NCBI RefSeq assembly: GCF_040801785.1 | Contig: NZ_CP161805.1 | Coordinates: 2,976,001-3,040,000, forward strand | Direction of reading: 5' to 3' | Source: Sulfitobacter sp. LCG007 | GTDB lineage: Bacteria > Pseudomonadota > Alphaproteobacteria > Rhodobacterales > Rhodobacteraceae | Length of the DNA stretch: 64,000 nt | Shown here: one piece after another, positions 8,261 through 17,071 of the stretch | How the letters are laid out: each line of letters begins with the position of its first letter | Numbering within the stretch: position 1 is the first letter of the stretch | Translations under genes and position numbers: made by a program | The notes under the pieces: model-generated | The model's database searches: none | What the model was told of the DNA's origin: nothing | The model's input: only the letters and a program-made list of their open reading frames with translations

Positions 8261-10324
8261 TCAGGCCACCATGCTCGGACAGTCTTCGTTGCTGCCCCCG
8301 CGAGCTTGCGGGTCCGTTACCTCGAAGAACTGCACTTCCTTCTGCATCTTCTGGATCGACTCGAGCAGCATCCGGACGGCGGAGTTGATCTCTTCTGCCA
8401 TGCCAGCGTTCTGCTGGGTGACCCGGTCGAGTTCGCCGACGGCGTTGTTCATGTCGCCAAGTCCGCTTGCCTGTTCCTGCGACGAAGTCGCCATGTTGAT
8501 GATGCTCTCGCTGATCGAGCGCACCACGTCCTCGATCGACTTGAGCGATTCGCCGGTCTTGCCGACCAGGTCGACGCCGCGCGCCACCTGGTTCGAAGAA
8601 GCCTCGATCAGACCAGCAATTTCCTGGGCAGCCTCCGATGACCGCTGGGCCAGTCCACGCACCTCGGACGCCACGACGGCAAATCCCCGTCCCGCATCCC
8701 CGGCCCGCGCGGCCTCGACCCCCGCATTGAGCGCCAGCAGATTGGTCTGGAAGGCGATATCGTCGATGACGCTTGTGATCGAGGAGATCTTCTTTGAGGA
8801 ATCCGCGATCTCGTTCATGGCCTGCACGGCATCGCTGACCACGCCATTGGACTGTTCGGTTTCGGACATCGCCTTCTCGGCCTGGCCGCGCGCCTGTTTG
8901 GCCACTTCCGCCGCGCTCTTCACCGAGGCGGTGAGCTCTTCCAGGGCGGCGGCGCTTTCTTCCAGCGTGGCGGCCTGGCGTTCGGTCCGGGTCGAGAGCT
9001 GATCGCAGCTGTCGGTGATCCCCTTCATCTCCGACAGGATCTCACCCGACTGATGCAGCACGCCCAGCATGACGCTGCCGATCCGCGCCACCGCATCGTT
9101 GTAGGTATGCCTGATCGCGTCGAAGTCGCCGAGATCCTCGTTGACCCGGGTATCGAGATTGCCATCCGCAAGCGACTTCAGCGCATTGCGCATGGCAATT
9201 GTCGCGACCTCGAAAACCGTCGTGTCGATCGCGAATTTCACGACCTTCACCACACGCCCGGAGGCATCGGTAATCGGATTGTAACTTGCGCGGATGTAGA
9301 CGTTCTTCCCGTCTTTGGCGACACGTACGTATTCCCCGCTATGGGTTTTTCCGGCGCGCAGCTTTTCCCAGAAATCGCGGTACTCTTGCGAGCCCGCATA
9401 TTCGGGTGTCACGAACAACGAATGCTTCTTGCCCGGTAGCTCGTTGGGTTCGTAGCCGAGAGCGCCGCAAAAAATGTCGTTTGCGCGAATGATCGTCCCG
9501 TCCGGCTTGAATTCGATCACGGCCTGGACGGTCTGGATCGCTCTCAGCTGCGCTTCGACATCCGCCTCACGGTTTTTCACCTCGGTCACGTCATAGGCGA
9601 ACTTGATGATCTTGTAGGGCACGCCATCGGGATCGGTCAGCGTCGCGTAGGTCGCTTCGAGCCAGACGACCTCGCCGTCCTTCCTTATCCGCTTCACCTG
9701 ACCGGAAACGGTAGCGCCCTTGGCAAGGTCTGCCCAGAACTTTGGGTAGTCCGGGCTTTCCGAGACTTCCTTGGGGCAGAAAATGCGATGGTGCTTGCCC
9801 ACAATCTCTTCGAGGCTGTAGCCGGCTGTCGTCAGGAACGCTTCGTTGGCGGCAAGGATGTTGCCCTCGAGGTCGAATTCGATCACCGCCATGGCGCGGC
9901 GGACGGCATCCGCCTCGCTGCGATTCTTTAGGCGGCGCTGGTGCATCTCGGTGATGTCCTTGGAAATGCCCACCACATATTCAGGTTCTCCGGCATCGTT
10001 GAGCACGGGCGCATAGGTAACGTCGATCCAGTGCAATACTTCGCCGTTCCGGATGCGCGGCACGATCGCGGTGACGTTTTCGCCCTCGCGCAGGCGGCGC
10101 CAGGTCGCGTCGAGCTGGGCCTTGTCCCTATCGTTCTGCCGCAGGAGCACGCCATGATGCTTGCCGCAGATTTCGAACTGCTCAAATCCGGTATTCCTGC
10201 AGAAGGTATCGTTGACCTCGGTGATCGTACCGTCCATCGAGAAACGTACGATTGCATGGCTGGCTTCCAGGGCCTCAAGCTCGCGCTGAGCGCTGTTTTT
10301 GGCGGGCGGTGACTTGCGGAACAA
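8261..10324 (-). CDS. Methyl-accepting chemotaxis protein with three PAS domains (soluble)
   Basis: A chemoreceptor of about 687 residues with no transmembrane segment. Three tandem PAS domains fill roughly residues 15-365 (repeated pattern of an asparagine-rich PAS core, GKHH-type loop and a closing DITE/DVTE/DTT). A HAMP-like linker follows (about 380-430), then the signalling domain with hairpin [20 protein letters not shown]. It probably senses a cytoplasmic ligand, redox state or light through PAS-bound cofactors and controls CheA. The start is put at a TTG with AAGGAG seven bases upstream; a TTG at 10372 would add 16 residues without a better ribosome site. No CheR-tethering pentapeptide is seen at the C terminus. 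No other che genes are in the window. Confidence 0.9.
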   Translation of the reverse strand: MFRKSPPAKNSAQRELEALEASHAIVRFSMDGTITEVNDTFCRNTGFEQFEICGKHHGVLLRQNDRDKAQLDATWRRLREGENVTAIVPRIRNGEVLHWIDVTYAPVLNDAGEPEYVVGISKDITEMHQRRLKNRSEADAVRRAMAVIEFDLEGNILAANEAFLTTAGYSLEEIVGKHHRIFCPKEVSESPDYPKFWADLAKGATVSGQVKRIRKDGEVVWLEATYATLTDPDGVPYKIIKFAYDVTEVKNREADVEAQLRAIQTVQAVIEFKPDGTIIRANDIFCGALGYEPNELPGKKHSLFVTPEYAGSQEYRDFWEKLRAGKTHSGEYVRVAKDGKNVYIRASYNPITDASGRVVKVVKFAIDTTVFEVATIAMRNALKSLADGNLDTRVNEDLGDFDAIRHTYNDAVARIGSVMLGVLHQSGEILSEMKGITDSCDQLSTRTERQAATLEESAAALEELTASVKSAAEVAKQARGQAEKAMSETEQSNGVVSDAVQAMNEIADSSKKISSITSVIDDIAFQTNLLALNAGVEAARAGDAGRGFAVVASEVRGLAQRSSEAAQEIAGLIEASSNQVARGVDLVGKTGESLKSIEDVVRSISESIINMATSSQEQASGLGDMNNAVGELDRVTQQNAGMAEEINSAVRMLLESIQKMQKEVQFFEVTDPQARGGSNEDCPSMVA

Positions 10325-10678
10325 GCATTCTCTCCTTGAATCGGCCGACGACAAACTGGCGAGACGCACCAATAGTGCCCCACCCTTAAGAACTGCTTAC
10401 AACCCGAAACCATTGGCGAACCCGCTGTAGCGAGGTTTTCAGAATGTCGGGCAAAGCCTGCCCGGCACAGCCCGGACGGCAGGGTCCGAGCCTTCCTTCC
10501 CCTTACCGCAGCCGTCCGGCCTTTTGCCGAAACAGCCGGCCGATCAAGGCGAGACTGACACGCCCTGAGCGATAGCAAGCGCTCAGGAAAGCGCGTCATC
10601 CCCGGGCGTCGCATTGCCGAATTGACGATTTGATGACATATCGTCAGCGACATTCGGTACAAGCACAGGTCATTTCGC
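10325..10678. other. Intergenic region between the PAS chemoreceptor and the winged-helix regulator
   Basis: I see no gene in this stretch. It holds the divergent promoters for the chemoreceptor and the winged-helix regulator, a GAGCG...CGCTC inverted pair near 10566-10585, and the palindromic candidate operator at 10622-10647. Confidence 0.6.
10622..10647. promoter_or_regulatory. Candidate operator upstream of the winged-helix regulator
   Basis: A perfect inverted repeat, TGACGAT (10623-10629) and ATCGTCA (10640-10646), lies about 30 bases before the regulator ATG. The left part, TTGACGATTTG, matches TTGACAATTTG at 14112-14122 in the promoter between the TRAP binding-protein gene and pxpB. 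This is consistent with autoregulation plus control of the transporter and pxp genes. Confidence 0.5.
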
Positions 10679-11194
10679 ATGCACGATCCCGGAGAACGCC
10701 GCATCGTTTCCTCCCGTCACCTGGCCGAGGGAGAGGGTTGGGAGGCGTCGGAAGTGGAATACGGCCTGATCATCGCCTTCAATGGCTTCAGCCGCTGGAT
10801 GCAGCGCTGCATGACGGCCGCCGGCATGCCCGAGTTGTCGCCGCTCGAGATACTCGTCCTGCACAACACCAATCACCGGGACCGGGAGAAGCGGCTGACC
10901 GACATCGCCTTCCTGCTGAACATAGAGGACACGCATACGGTCAACTACGCCTTGCGCAAGTTGCTGAAGCTCGGCCTCCTCACGTCGGAAAAGCGCGGAA
11001 AGGAGGTTTTCTACCGCACATCCGCCGCCGGACGCACGCTTTGCGAGGATTACCGCAAGCTCAGGGAACAGTGCTTCCTCGACATCCTGCCCCATACCGG
11101 GATCGAGGGAACCGAGCTTCGCAGGATCGCCAGCGCCCTGCGGGCCCTGTCCGGCGCCTACGACCAGGCCAGCCGCGCCGCCGCCTCCTTCTAG
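10679..11194 (+). CDS. Winged-helix (MarR-like) transcriptional regulator
   Basis: A 171-residue protein with a central winged helix (about residues 55-125: LSPLEILVL, then LTDIAFLLNIEDTHTVNYALRKL as the recognition helices, then the wing). It has the size and shape of MarR-type dimers. Its stop overlaps that of the convergent TRAP large-permease gene by four bases. The shared palindromic element in its own promoter and in the dctP/pxpB promoter suggests that it controls the transporter and pxpBC. The inducer is unknown. Confidence 0.82.
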   Translation: MHDPGERRIVSSRHLAEGEGWEASEVEYGLIIAFNGFSRWMQRCMTAAGMPELSPLEILVLHNTNHRDREKRLTDIAFLLNIEDTHTVNYALRKLLKLGLLTSEKRGKEVFYRTSAAGRTLCEDYRKLREQCFLDILPHTGIEGTELRRIASALRALSGAYDQASRAAASF

Positions 11195-12492
11195 CGCAAC
11201 ATGAGATCCGGCAGGAACGTCACGATCCGCGGGAAGACGGTGATCAGCAGCGCACCGAGCAGCAGCAGGCCGAAGAAGGGAAGCGCGGCACGCGCCACGC
11301 GCAGGATGTCGATTCCGGTCAGGCCCTGGATGACGAAGAGGTTGAATCCCACGGGCGGCGTGATCTGGCTCATCTCGACCACGATGACGAGATAGATGCC
11401 GAACCAGAGCGGGTCGATGCCCACCGCCTCGACCATCGGCAGGATGATCGAGGTCGTCAGCACGACGACCGAAATGCCGTCGAGAAAGCAGCCCAGTACG
11501 ACGAAGAACAGCGTCAGCACGGCGAGCAGCGCATAGGGCGACAGGTCGAACTCCGAGATCCAGGCGGCGAGGTTGCGCGGGATTCCGGTGAAACCCATGG
11601 CGATGGAGAGCACGGCCGCTCCGAAGAGTATGAAGGCGATCATGCAGCTTGTCCGCGTCGCCGATAGAAGCGCATCCATGAATGCCGCCCAACCGAAATT
11701 GCCGGAGGCCAGCGCCAGAATTACAGAAAGCACCACCCCCACGGCGGCTGCATCCGTCGGGGATGCGACGCCGGTGTAGATCGTGCCGATCACGCCGGCG
11801 ATCAGCAGCATGACCGGGATAAGGCGCCGGGATGCCGAGAGCTTTTCGCGCAAGGTGGTCGAGTCGGTTTCGGATGGAATCCGCTCGGGATGGCGCCAGG
11901 CCTGCAGCATGACGTAGCCACCGAAAAGCGCGACCAGCATCAGACCGGGCAGGATGCCGGCGATGAAGAGCCGGGCGATGGATTGCTCGGTCGCCACGCC
12001 GTAGACAATCATGATGATCGAGGGCGGGATCAGCAGACCAAGGGTTGCGGAGCCTGCGAGGGTGCCGAGGATCAGGCCTTCGGGATAGCCGCGCCGCGTC
12101 AGTTCAGGCATCGACATCCGCCCGATCGTGGCCGCAGTCGCCGCCGAGGATCCCGACACCGCGGCGAAGATCGCGCAGCCCAGCACGTTGACATGCAGCA
12201 AGCGCCCCGGAAGGCGGCCCAGCCAGGGAGCGAGGCCGCTGAACATGTCCTCGCTCAGCCGGGATCGCAGCAGGATCTCTCCCATGAGGATGAACAGGGG
12301 CAGCGCCGCCAAGGGCCAGCTATGGCTGTTGGCCCACAGCGTCGTGGCCAGAACCTGTCCGGCGGGCGCGCCGGAAAAGAACGTCAGCGCCGCCAGTGCC
12401 ATGACCGCCAGCGACACCGCTACCCAGAGGCCACCGGCCAGAAGGACCAGCAGAAGGACCAACAGCACAAGGAACGTCATCGGATCGGACAT
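11191..12492 (-). CDS. TRAP transporter large permease (DctM type)
   Basis: A 433-residue integral membrane protein with a dozen or so hydrophobic segments and the conserved LLIPPSIIMIVYG and FLDGISVVVLTTSIILP signatures of DctM subunits. It is the ion-coupled transport channel of a TRAP system in the inner membrane. The start lies one base past the stop of the small-permease gene, and the binding-protein gene heads the operon (dctP-dctQ-dctM order). The substrate is unknown; the adjoining pxpBC genes point to 5-oxoproline or another small amide/carboxylate. Confidence 0.93.
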   Translation of the reverse strand: MSDPMTFLVLLVLLLVLLAGGLWVAVSLAVMALAALTFFSGAPAGQVLATTLWANSHSWPLAALPLFILMGEILLRSRLSEDMFSGLAPWLGRLPGRLLHVNVLGCAIFAAVSGSSAATAATIGRMSMPELTRRGYPEGLILGTLAGSATLGLLIPPSIIMIVYGVATEQSIARLFIAGILPGLMLVALFGGYVMLQAWRHPERIPSETDSTTLREKLSASRRLIPVMLLIAGVIGTIYTGVASPTDAAAVGVVLSVILALASGNFGWAAFMDALLSATRTSCMIAFILFGAAVLSIAMGFTGIPRNLAAWISEFDLSPYALLAVLTLFFVVLGCFLDGISVVVLTTSIILPMVEAVGIDPLWFGIYLVIVVEMSQITPPVGFNLFVIQGLTGIDILRVARAALPFFGLLLLGALLITVFPRIVTFLPDLMLR

Positions 12493-12493
12493 G

Positions 12494-13018
12494 CTATTCG
12501 GCTCCCGCGTCGGTCAGGATCGGCAGGCGTGCCCGGAGGCTTTCGGCCAGCGTATCAAGGAAGGCCACGGCCAGAATACCGAGGCCCAGCACCATGAAGC
12601 CCTGCGGCATCCAGAGCGGGATCGCCACGATGCCCGTCGACTTGTCGCCATACCGCCAGCTCTCCTCCATCAGGCGCGCAGCGTAAAAGGTGGCGTAAGA
12701 GGCGAATGACGCGCCCAGCCCGAGCGTGAGCAGCTCTGCGATCCAGCGCGGTCCTTCAGGCAGACGCTGGACGACGAGACCGACCCGGATATGTGTGCCC
12801 GACCTTAGGGTATAGGCCAGAGCCATGAAGCTCGCGGTCGACAGGAAGTAGCCGCAGAAATCGGCATAGGAGGGGATGGTGTAGCTCCATCCGCCGCCAC
12901 CGAGCCGGGCAGCGATGTTGAACCCGATCTGCATCGTGATCAGCAGGCAGATCGCTACGATGCAGAGGCCGGCGAGACACCCGGCCGCGAAGTAGACTCC
13001 GTCAAGCAGCCTGCGCAT
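12494..13018 (-). CDS. TRAP transporter small permease (DctQ type)
   Basis: A 174-residue protein with four predicted membrane helices (near residues 10-35, 52-70, 90-112 and 135-157), the size and topology of DctQ subunits. It lies between the binding protein and the large permease and would form the membrane complex with the latter. The gap to the large permease is one base, so the two are translationally coupled. Confidence 0.9.
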   Translation of the reverse strand: MRRLLDGVYFAAGCLAGLCIVAICLLITMQIGFNIAARLGGGGWSYTIPSYADFCGYFLSTASFMALAYTLRSGTHIRVGLVVQRLPEGPRWIAELLTLGLGASFASYATFYAARLMEESWRYGDKSTGIVAIPLWMPQGFMVLGLGILAVAFLDTLAESLRARLPILTDAGAE

Positions 13019-13087
13019 GGCATCGCTTCCGTTCTCTGGGACAGCAGAAGAAGGGCCCCGCGCCGTATCGGCGGGGACCCTGCGGGA

Positions 13088-14053
13088 TCACTGAGCCTGA
13101 TAGGCTTCGAGGATTTCGAGCGCCGGGGCGCTTGCGCCGGATTTCCAGCGCTCCAGCATCTGTGCCCCGATCTCCTGAAGACCTGAGTGAAGCGCGTCGG
13201 ACGGTGCCGCGATGGTCATGCCGTTGTCCTGCATCTCTGCGACCTTGGCCTTTGTTTCGGCCCTGGACATCTCGATGCCCCGCGCCTCTGCGGCCGCCGC
13301 CGCATCCATCACCGCCTGCTGCACTTCAGGCGACAGGGCATCGAACACCCGCTTGTTCACCACGACCACGTTCTTCGGCAGCCAGGCATCGATGGAGCTG
13401 TAGGTGTCGACGTAGTCCCACGCGGCCGAGTTCGCGCCGGTTGAAGGCGAGGTGATCATCGCCTGCACCTGCCCTGTGGCAAAGGCCTGTGGAATGTCCG
13501 CAGCCTCGACCTGCACCGGGGCAGCCCCGGCAAGCATGGCGAATTCTTCCAGCGCCGCGTTGTAGGCCCGCATCCGCAGACCGCTGAGCGCGGCGACGTC
13601 CGCGATCTCTCCGTTGGTGTAGAGACCCTGGGCCGGCCATGGCACCGAGAAGAGCGGCACGAGGTCCTGCTGTTCCAGAAGCTCGGTCACGACGGGCTTC
13701 TGCGCCGCCCAGAGTTTCGCCGCATCATCGTAGCTGGTGGCGAGAAACGGCAGGCTGTCGATGCCGAATGCCGCGTCCTCGTTCACGATGGAGGACATCA
13801 GGAACTCGCCGATCGGCACCTGCCGCGAGCGGACCGCGTTCTTGATCTCTGCGCCGGGGAAAAGCGAACCGGCCGAATGGACGGTGATCTCGAGCGCGCC
13901 GTCTGTGGACGCGCTGATCTCTTCGGCGAATTGCCGTATGTTCTGGGTGTGAAAGGTGCTGTCGCCATAGGGAGTCGGCATGTCCCAGGTCTCGGCCATC
14001 GCGGGGGCCGCCAGGGCAGCGCCGGCCAGCAGCGTCACGGCAATTCTCAGCAT
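13088..14053 (-). CDS. TRAP transporter substrate-binding protein (DctP type)
   Basis: A 321-residue periplasmic protein. It begins with a signal peptide (LLAGAALAAPAMAETW, cleavage expected after AMA). The mature part has DctP-family segments including GLRMRAYN, the ligand-arginine region of TRAP binding proteins. It is the first gene of the operon and is transcribed away from pxpB across a 114-base promoter that carries a dyad. The arginine implies an organic-acid ligand, in keeping with 5-oxoproline, but the ligand is not proven. Confidence 0.93.
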   Translation of the reverse strand: MLRIAVTLLAGAALAAPAMAETWDMPTPYGDSTFHTQNIRQFAEEISASTDGALEITVHSAGSLFPGAEIKNAVRSRQVPIGEFLMSSIVNEDAAFGIDSLPFLATSYDDAAKLWAAQKPVVTELLEQQDLVPLFSVPWPAQGLYTNGEIADVAALSGLRMRAYNAALEEFAMLAGAAPVQVEAADIPQAFATGQVQAMITSPSTGANSAAWDYVDTYSSIDAWLPKNVVVVNKRVFDALSPEVQQAVMDAAAAAEARGIEMSRAETKAKVAEMQDNGMTIAAPSDALHSGLQEIGAQMLERWKSGASAPALEILEAYQAQ

Positions 14054-14111
14054 CGGAAGTCTCCTGTTGATGGTTGCCTGTTTTTTCCGGCAAGCCTATT
14101 TTGATGTAACG

Positions 14112-14145
14112 TTGACAATTTGTAAGTGTTTTGCAAATCAGTCAA
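14112..14145. promoter_or_regulatory. Candidate operator in the dctP/pxpB divergent promoter
   Basis: An imperfect dyad: TTGACAATTTG (14112-14122) faces CAAATCAGTCAA (14134-14145). Its left arm matches TTGACGATTTG upstream of the winged-helix regulator in 10 of 11 positions. It contains a TTGACA hexamer, so it may overlap the -35 box of pxpB. Confidence 0.48.
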
Positions 14146-14167
14146 GCATCTTTCAGAAAGCGGCCCC

Positions 14168-14911
14168 ATGTCCGACCAGCCGTCCAACGTACCCGCGCTT
14201 TTCCCTCTGGGGCAGGACGGCATCCTGGTCCGGTTCGGTGACGGCCGCCGGGCCGATCCTGCCGCGGCACTCGCTTTCGGCGACGCTGTCCGCACGGCGG
14301 AGCTGCCGGGGGTGATCGAAGTCGCGACCTCGCTGTCCTCGACCCTCGTGCGCTTCGCGCCCCCCCGGATCGGGCGCGGCGATCTCGCGGGCAGGCTGCG
14401 CGAACTGCTCGACGGCCCGCACGGGGTCGCGTCGACTACCCCGCCACACCGTCTGTGGACGATTCCCGTCAGCTTCGGCGGCGACGACGGGCCCCAGCTG
14501 GCGGAGGCCGCGACGCTGGCCGGACGCACGGTGGCTCAGGCGCTGGACGATCTCACCGGAACCGAGCTTTCGGTCCTCGCCATCGGCTTCGCGCCCGGTC
14601 AGCCCTACATCGGGCACCTGCCCGATGCCTGGGACATGCCGCGCCAGAGCGGTCTGACCCCCGAGGTCCCCGCCGGCGCGCTGGTCGTCGCCCTGCGCCA
14701 GCTGGTTCTCTTCGGCAACCCCAGCCCTACCGGCTGGCGCTGGATCGGCCGCTGCGCCTTCGCGCCTTTCCGCGCGGAGCGTGCAGAGCCCTTCGCGCTG
14801 CGGGCCGGAGACCGTATCCGCTTTGCATCGACCGACGCCGACACCATCGCGACCCTGCGCGAGAACCAGTCCGACGGTCTCGGCGGGGCGACCTGCACGG
14901 AGGCGGGATGA
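14168..14911 (+). CDS. pxpB: 5-oxoprolinase subunit PxpB / allophanate hydrolase subunit 1 family (KipI)
   Basis: A 247-residue protein with the family core GFAPGQPYIGHL (near residues 140-150) and NPSPTGWRWIG. PxpB acts with PxpC and PxpA in ATP-dependent opening of 5-oxoproline to glutamate. The ATG at 14168 is preferred over a GTG 42 bases upstream because family proteins begin near this point. The stop overlaps the pxpC start (ATGA). No pxpA (LamB/YcsF) gene lies in the window. Confidence 0.88.
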   Translation: MSDQPSNVPALFPLGQDGILVRFGDGRRADPAAALAFGDAVRTAELPGVIEVATSLSSTLVRFAPPRIGRGDLAGRLRELLDGPHGVASTTPPHRLWTIPVSFGGDDGPQLAEAATLAGRTVAQALDDLTGTELSVLAIGFAPGQPYIGHLPDAWDMPRQSGLTPEVPAGALVVALRQLVLFGNPSPTGWRWIGRCAFAPFRAERAEPFALRAGDRIRFASTDADTIATLRENQSDGLGGATCTEAG

Positions 14912-15933
14912 GCGCGAAACTCACGATCCTGCGGGCCGGTCCGCTGATGACGGTGCAGGACATGGGCCGCCCCGGACGGATTGCCGACGGGCTGTCGCCC
15001 GGTGGCGCGATGGACCGGCTGGCGCTGCTGGAAGGGGCTGCGTTGCTGGGTCTCGCGAAACCCGCGCAGGCGATCGAAATGGCCGGCATGGGCGGCCGGT
15101 TCCGCTGCGACACCCCGCTGCGCTTCGCCCTGAGCGGCGCCCCGATGCGCGCGCAGATCGACGACATGCCCCTGCGCTGGAACGCAAGTCACAAGCTGGA
15201 GCCGGGGCAGACACTCACCATCGCCAGCGTGTCCTCCGGTACCTATGGCTACCTCACTCCCGGCGGTGGCATCGCCGGTACCGAGCTGCTCGGGAGTGTG
15301 GCGGCGCACCTTTCGGTGGGCTTGGGCCGCCCGCTGGCAGAGGGTGACATCCTGACGCTGGGCGAGGATCCGTCGCCGGGCCGCCCGCCCCGCGGCATCG
15401 TTTCCGAGGACCGTTTCGGCGGCGGAAGCCTGCGCATCATGCCCGGCCCCCAGACGGAGCTCTTTGACGATGCGACCCGCGGGCGTCTGGCGCAAACGTC
15501 ATTCCACCGCAGCCCGCGCGCCAACCGGACCGGCCTGCCGCTGCTTCAGGAGGGCGAAGGCTTTGCACCCGCGGATCCCGTCAGCCCGCTGTCGGATTTC
15601 ATCATTGCAGGCGATCTGCAGATGACGGGCGACGGCACGCCCTATCTGATGCTCGCGGAGTGTCAGACGATCGGCGGCTATCCCCGGATCGGCACGGTGA
15701 TCGCCGCTGACCTTCCGCGCGCCGCCCAGGCTCCGCCCAGTGCACGCCTGCGCTTTACCTGGATCACGAGCGATGCGGCCGACCGTCTCTATCTGAGTGA
15801 GGCGCAGATCATGGCCGCGCTCGCTGGCCGCGCGCAGCCCCTGGTGCGCGATCCCGCGGACATTCCGGACCTGCTGTCTTATCAACTGATCGATGGCGTA
15901 ACCGCCGGCCGCGAGCTCGACCCGGAACCTTGA
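14908..15933 (+). CDS. pxpC: 5-oxoprolinase subunit PxpC / biotin-dependent carboxyltransferase family (KipA)
   Basis: A 341-residue protein with the family N-terminus (GPLMTVQDMGRPG, residues 9-21) and the YLTPGGGIAG and GDGTPYLMLAECQTIGGYP-type blocks. The long frame reaching upstream is antisense or overlapping pxpB sequence; the coupled ATG (ATGA with the pxpB stop) is the real start. It is the last recognisable gene before the accessory region, and the place where pxpA would be expected is occupied by degraded sequence. Confidence 0.88.
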   Translation: MSAKLTILRAGPLMTVQDMGRPGRIADGLSPGGAMDRLALLEGAALLGLAKPAQAIEMAGMGGRFRCDTPLRFALSGAPMRAQIDDMPLRWNASHKLEPGQTLTIASVSSGTYGYLTPGGGIAGTELLGSVAAHLSVGLGRPLAEGDILTLGEDPSPGRPPRGIVSEDRFGGGSLRIMPGPQTELFDDATRGRLAQTSFHRSPRANRTGLPLLQEGEGFAPADPVSPLSDFIIAGDLQMTGDGTPYLMLAECQTIGGYPRIGTVIAADLPRAAQAPPSARLRFTWITSDAADRLYLSEAQIMAALAGRAQPLVRDPADIPDLLSYQLIDGVTAGRELDPEP

Positions 15934-16162
15934 CGGAACATGGGTGCACGACGGATGCGCCGGCGAATTCCGTTCACTGGGACGGCGGAACCGTAACGCG
16001 CCATCAGGTGATCGAAGTCGCGCGCCGTGAAGCCGCGACACGGCCGCGTCGCCAGGTGCGTCTTTGTCTCGGCAATACTCCTGCAGGGCTCACCAGCCGG
16101 AACCCGCGCCTGCACGCAGGATGTCGGTAGCTGGCGTACCCCGCTGTTGTAAAACGATCTTG
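15934..16162. other. Unassigned sequence after pxpC
   Basis: Short frames exist on both strands but none resembles a protein family I recognise. This stretch marks the junction between the conserved pxp operon and the rearranged accessory region. Confidence 0.5.
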
Positions 16163-16773
16163 GTGACAGCTCTGGGACGCACACGCATATTCAGCGTGGA
16201 GCAGGCGCTAGCCGCCGCGCTCGCGGTGTTCTGGCGAAAGGGCTACGAGGGAACGTCTTACGCCGACCTCGTCGCGGCAACCGGGATCGAACGTCCTTCG
16301 CTGTGCGCTGCATTTGGCAACAAGCAGGCCCTCTTCCTCCGCGCCCTCACGCGACATGGCGAACATCATGCCGGCTACGTGTCGAAGGCGCTGGACAAAG
16401 CAACATCGCGAGAGGTGGCGGAAGCGGTGCTTTTCGGCGCGGTCGAGCTGAGCACGCGCCATCAGGACCGCAGGGGATGCTTCGGTCTCAATGGTGGCCT
16501 GGCGGGATCGGACCAGGCCGAGCCAGCCAGAAGGGCCCTCGTCCAGTGGCGCGCCGACGGCGAGGCCGCGTTGCGGCAGCGTTTCGAACGCGCGCAGTCC
16601 GAGGGGACCTGCCGGCCGAAGCCGATTGCGCGGCCCTTGCTGCCTATGTGCTTGCCATCGCGCACGGCATGGCCGTCCAGGCGAAGGCCGGATTTCCGCG
16701 GAAGACCTTGCTGGCCGTGGCGCAACAAGGGCTCGAGGGATGGCCGGGAAAGCCGAATGGCACGACGCAGTAA
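16163..16773 (+). pseudogene. TetR/AcrR-family regulator, frameshifted
   Basis: The first frame gives an intact TetR DNA-binding domain (FWRKGYEGTSYADLV then GIERPSLCAAFGNKQALF) through QRFERAQSEG. Family-typical sequence then continues in another frame as GDLPAEADCAALAAYVLAIA to a stop at 16773. The break falls on a run of four G at 16603-16606; five G would restore one reading frame of about 203 residues. A GTG at 16163 fits the usual start. A one-base deletion, sequencing error or slippage at the G run are all possible. Confidence 0.75.
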
Positions 16774-17071
16774 GGCAACATGTGTAAATGCGCCTCGCAG
16801 AGCAGCCGGCGGACCCTGCTGTCCCCACGGCCACAGCATGAAGTTCAACAGCGTGGCCAATGCAACGCCTGGTAAAGAAGGGTTCCAAGCGCGCCGTCCG
16901 CGCGGCGCTTGGCCAGTAGGGATCGCTCGGTTCAACGCTCACTTTTCCGGCGGTGAATCACGACGATCGACCGGGATCAAGAGCTCCGGACCCTGGTCGC
17001 CAGGGCATTGCTTCAGCGTTTGTTAGAACTTGCCCGCTACCGCTCCCGTGAACGCAAAAGGGAGTCGGAAA
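16774..17071. other. Unassigned sequence before the Cache chemoreceptor
   Basis: No gene is recognised. Two hairpins are visible: CCAAGCGC...GCGCTTGG around 16888-16914 and CCCTGG-TCG-CCAGGG around 16991-17005. The second sits just upstream of the chemoreceptor and has no T tract. Confidence 0.5.

Noticed and set aside
16774-16935. Minus-strand hydrophobic frame (SLPGVALATLLNFMLWPWG)
   Set aside because: It is short, continues antisense through the TetR pseudogene and shows no start signal or homology I can name.
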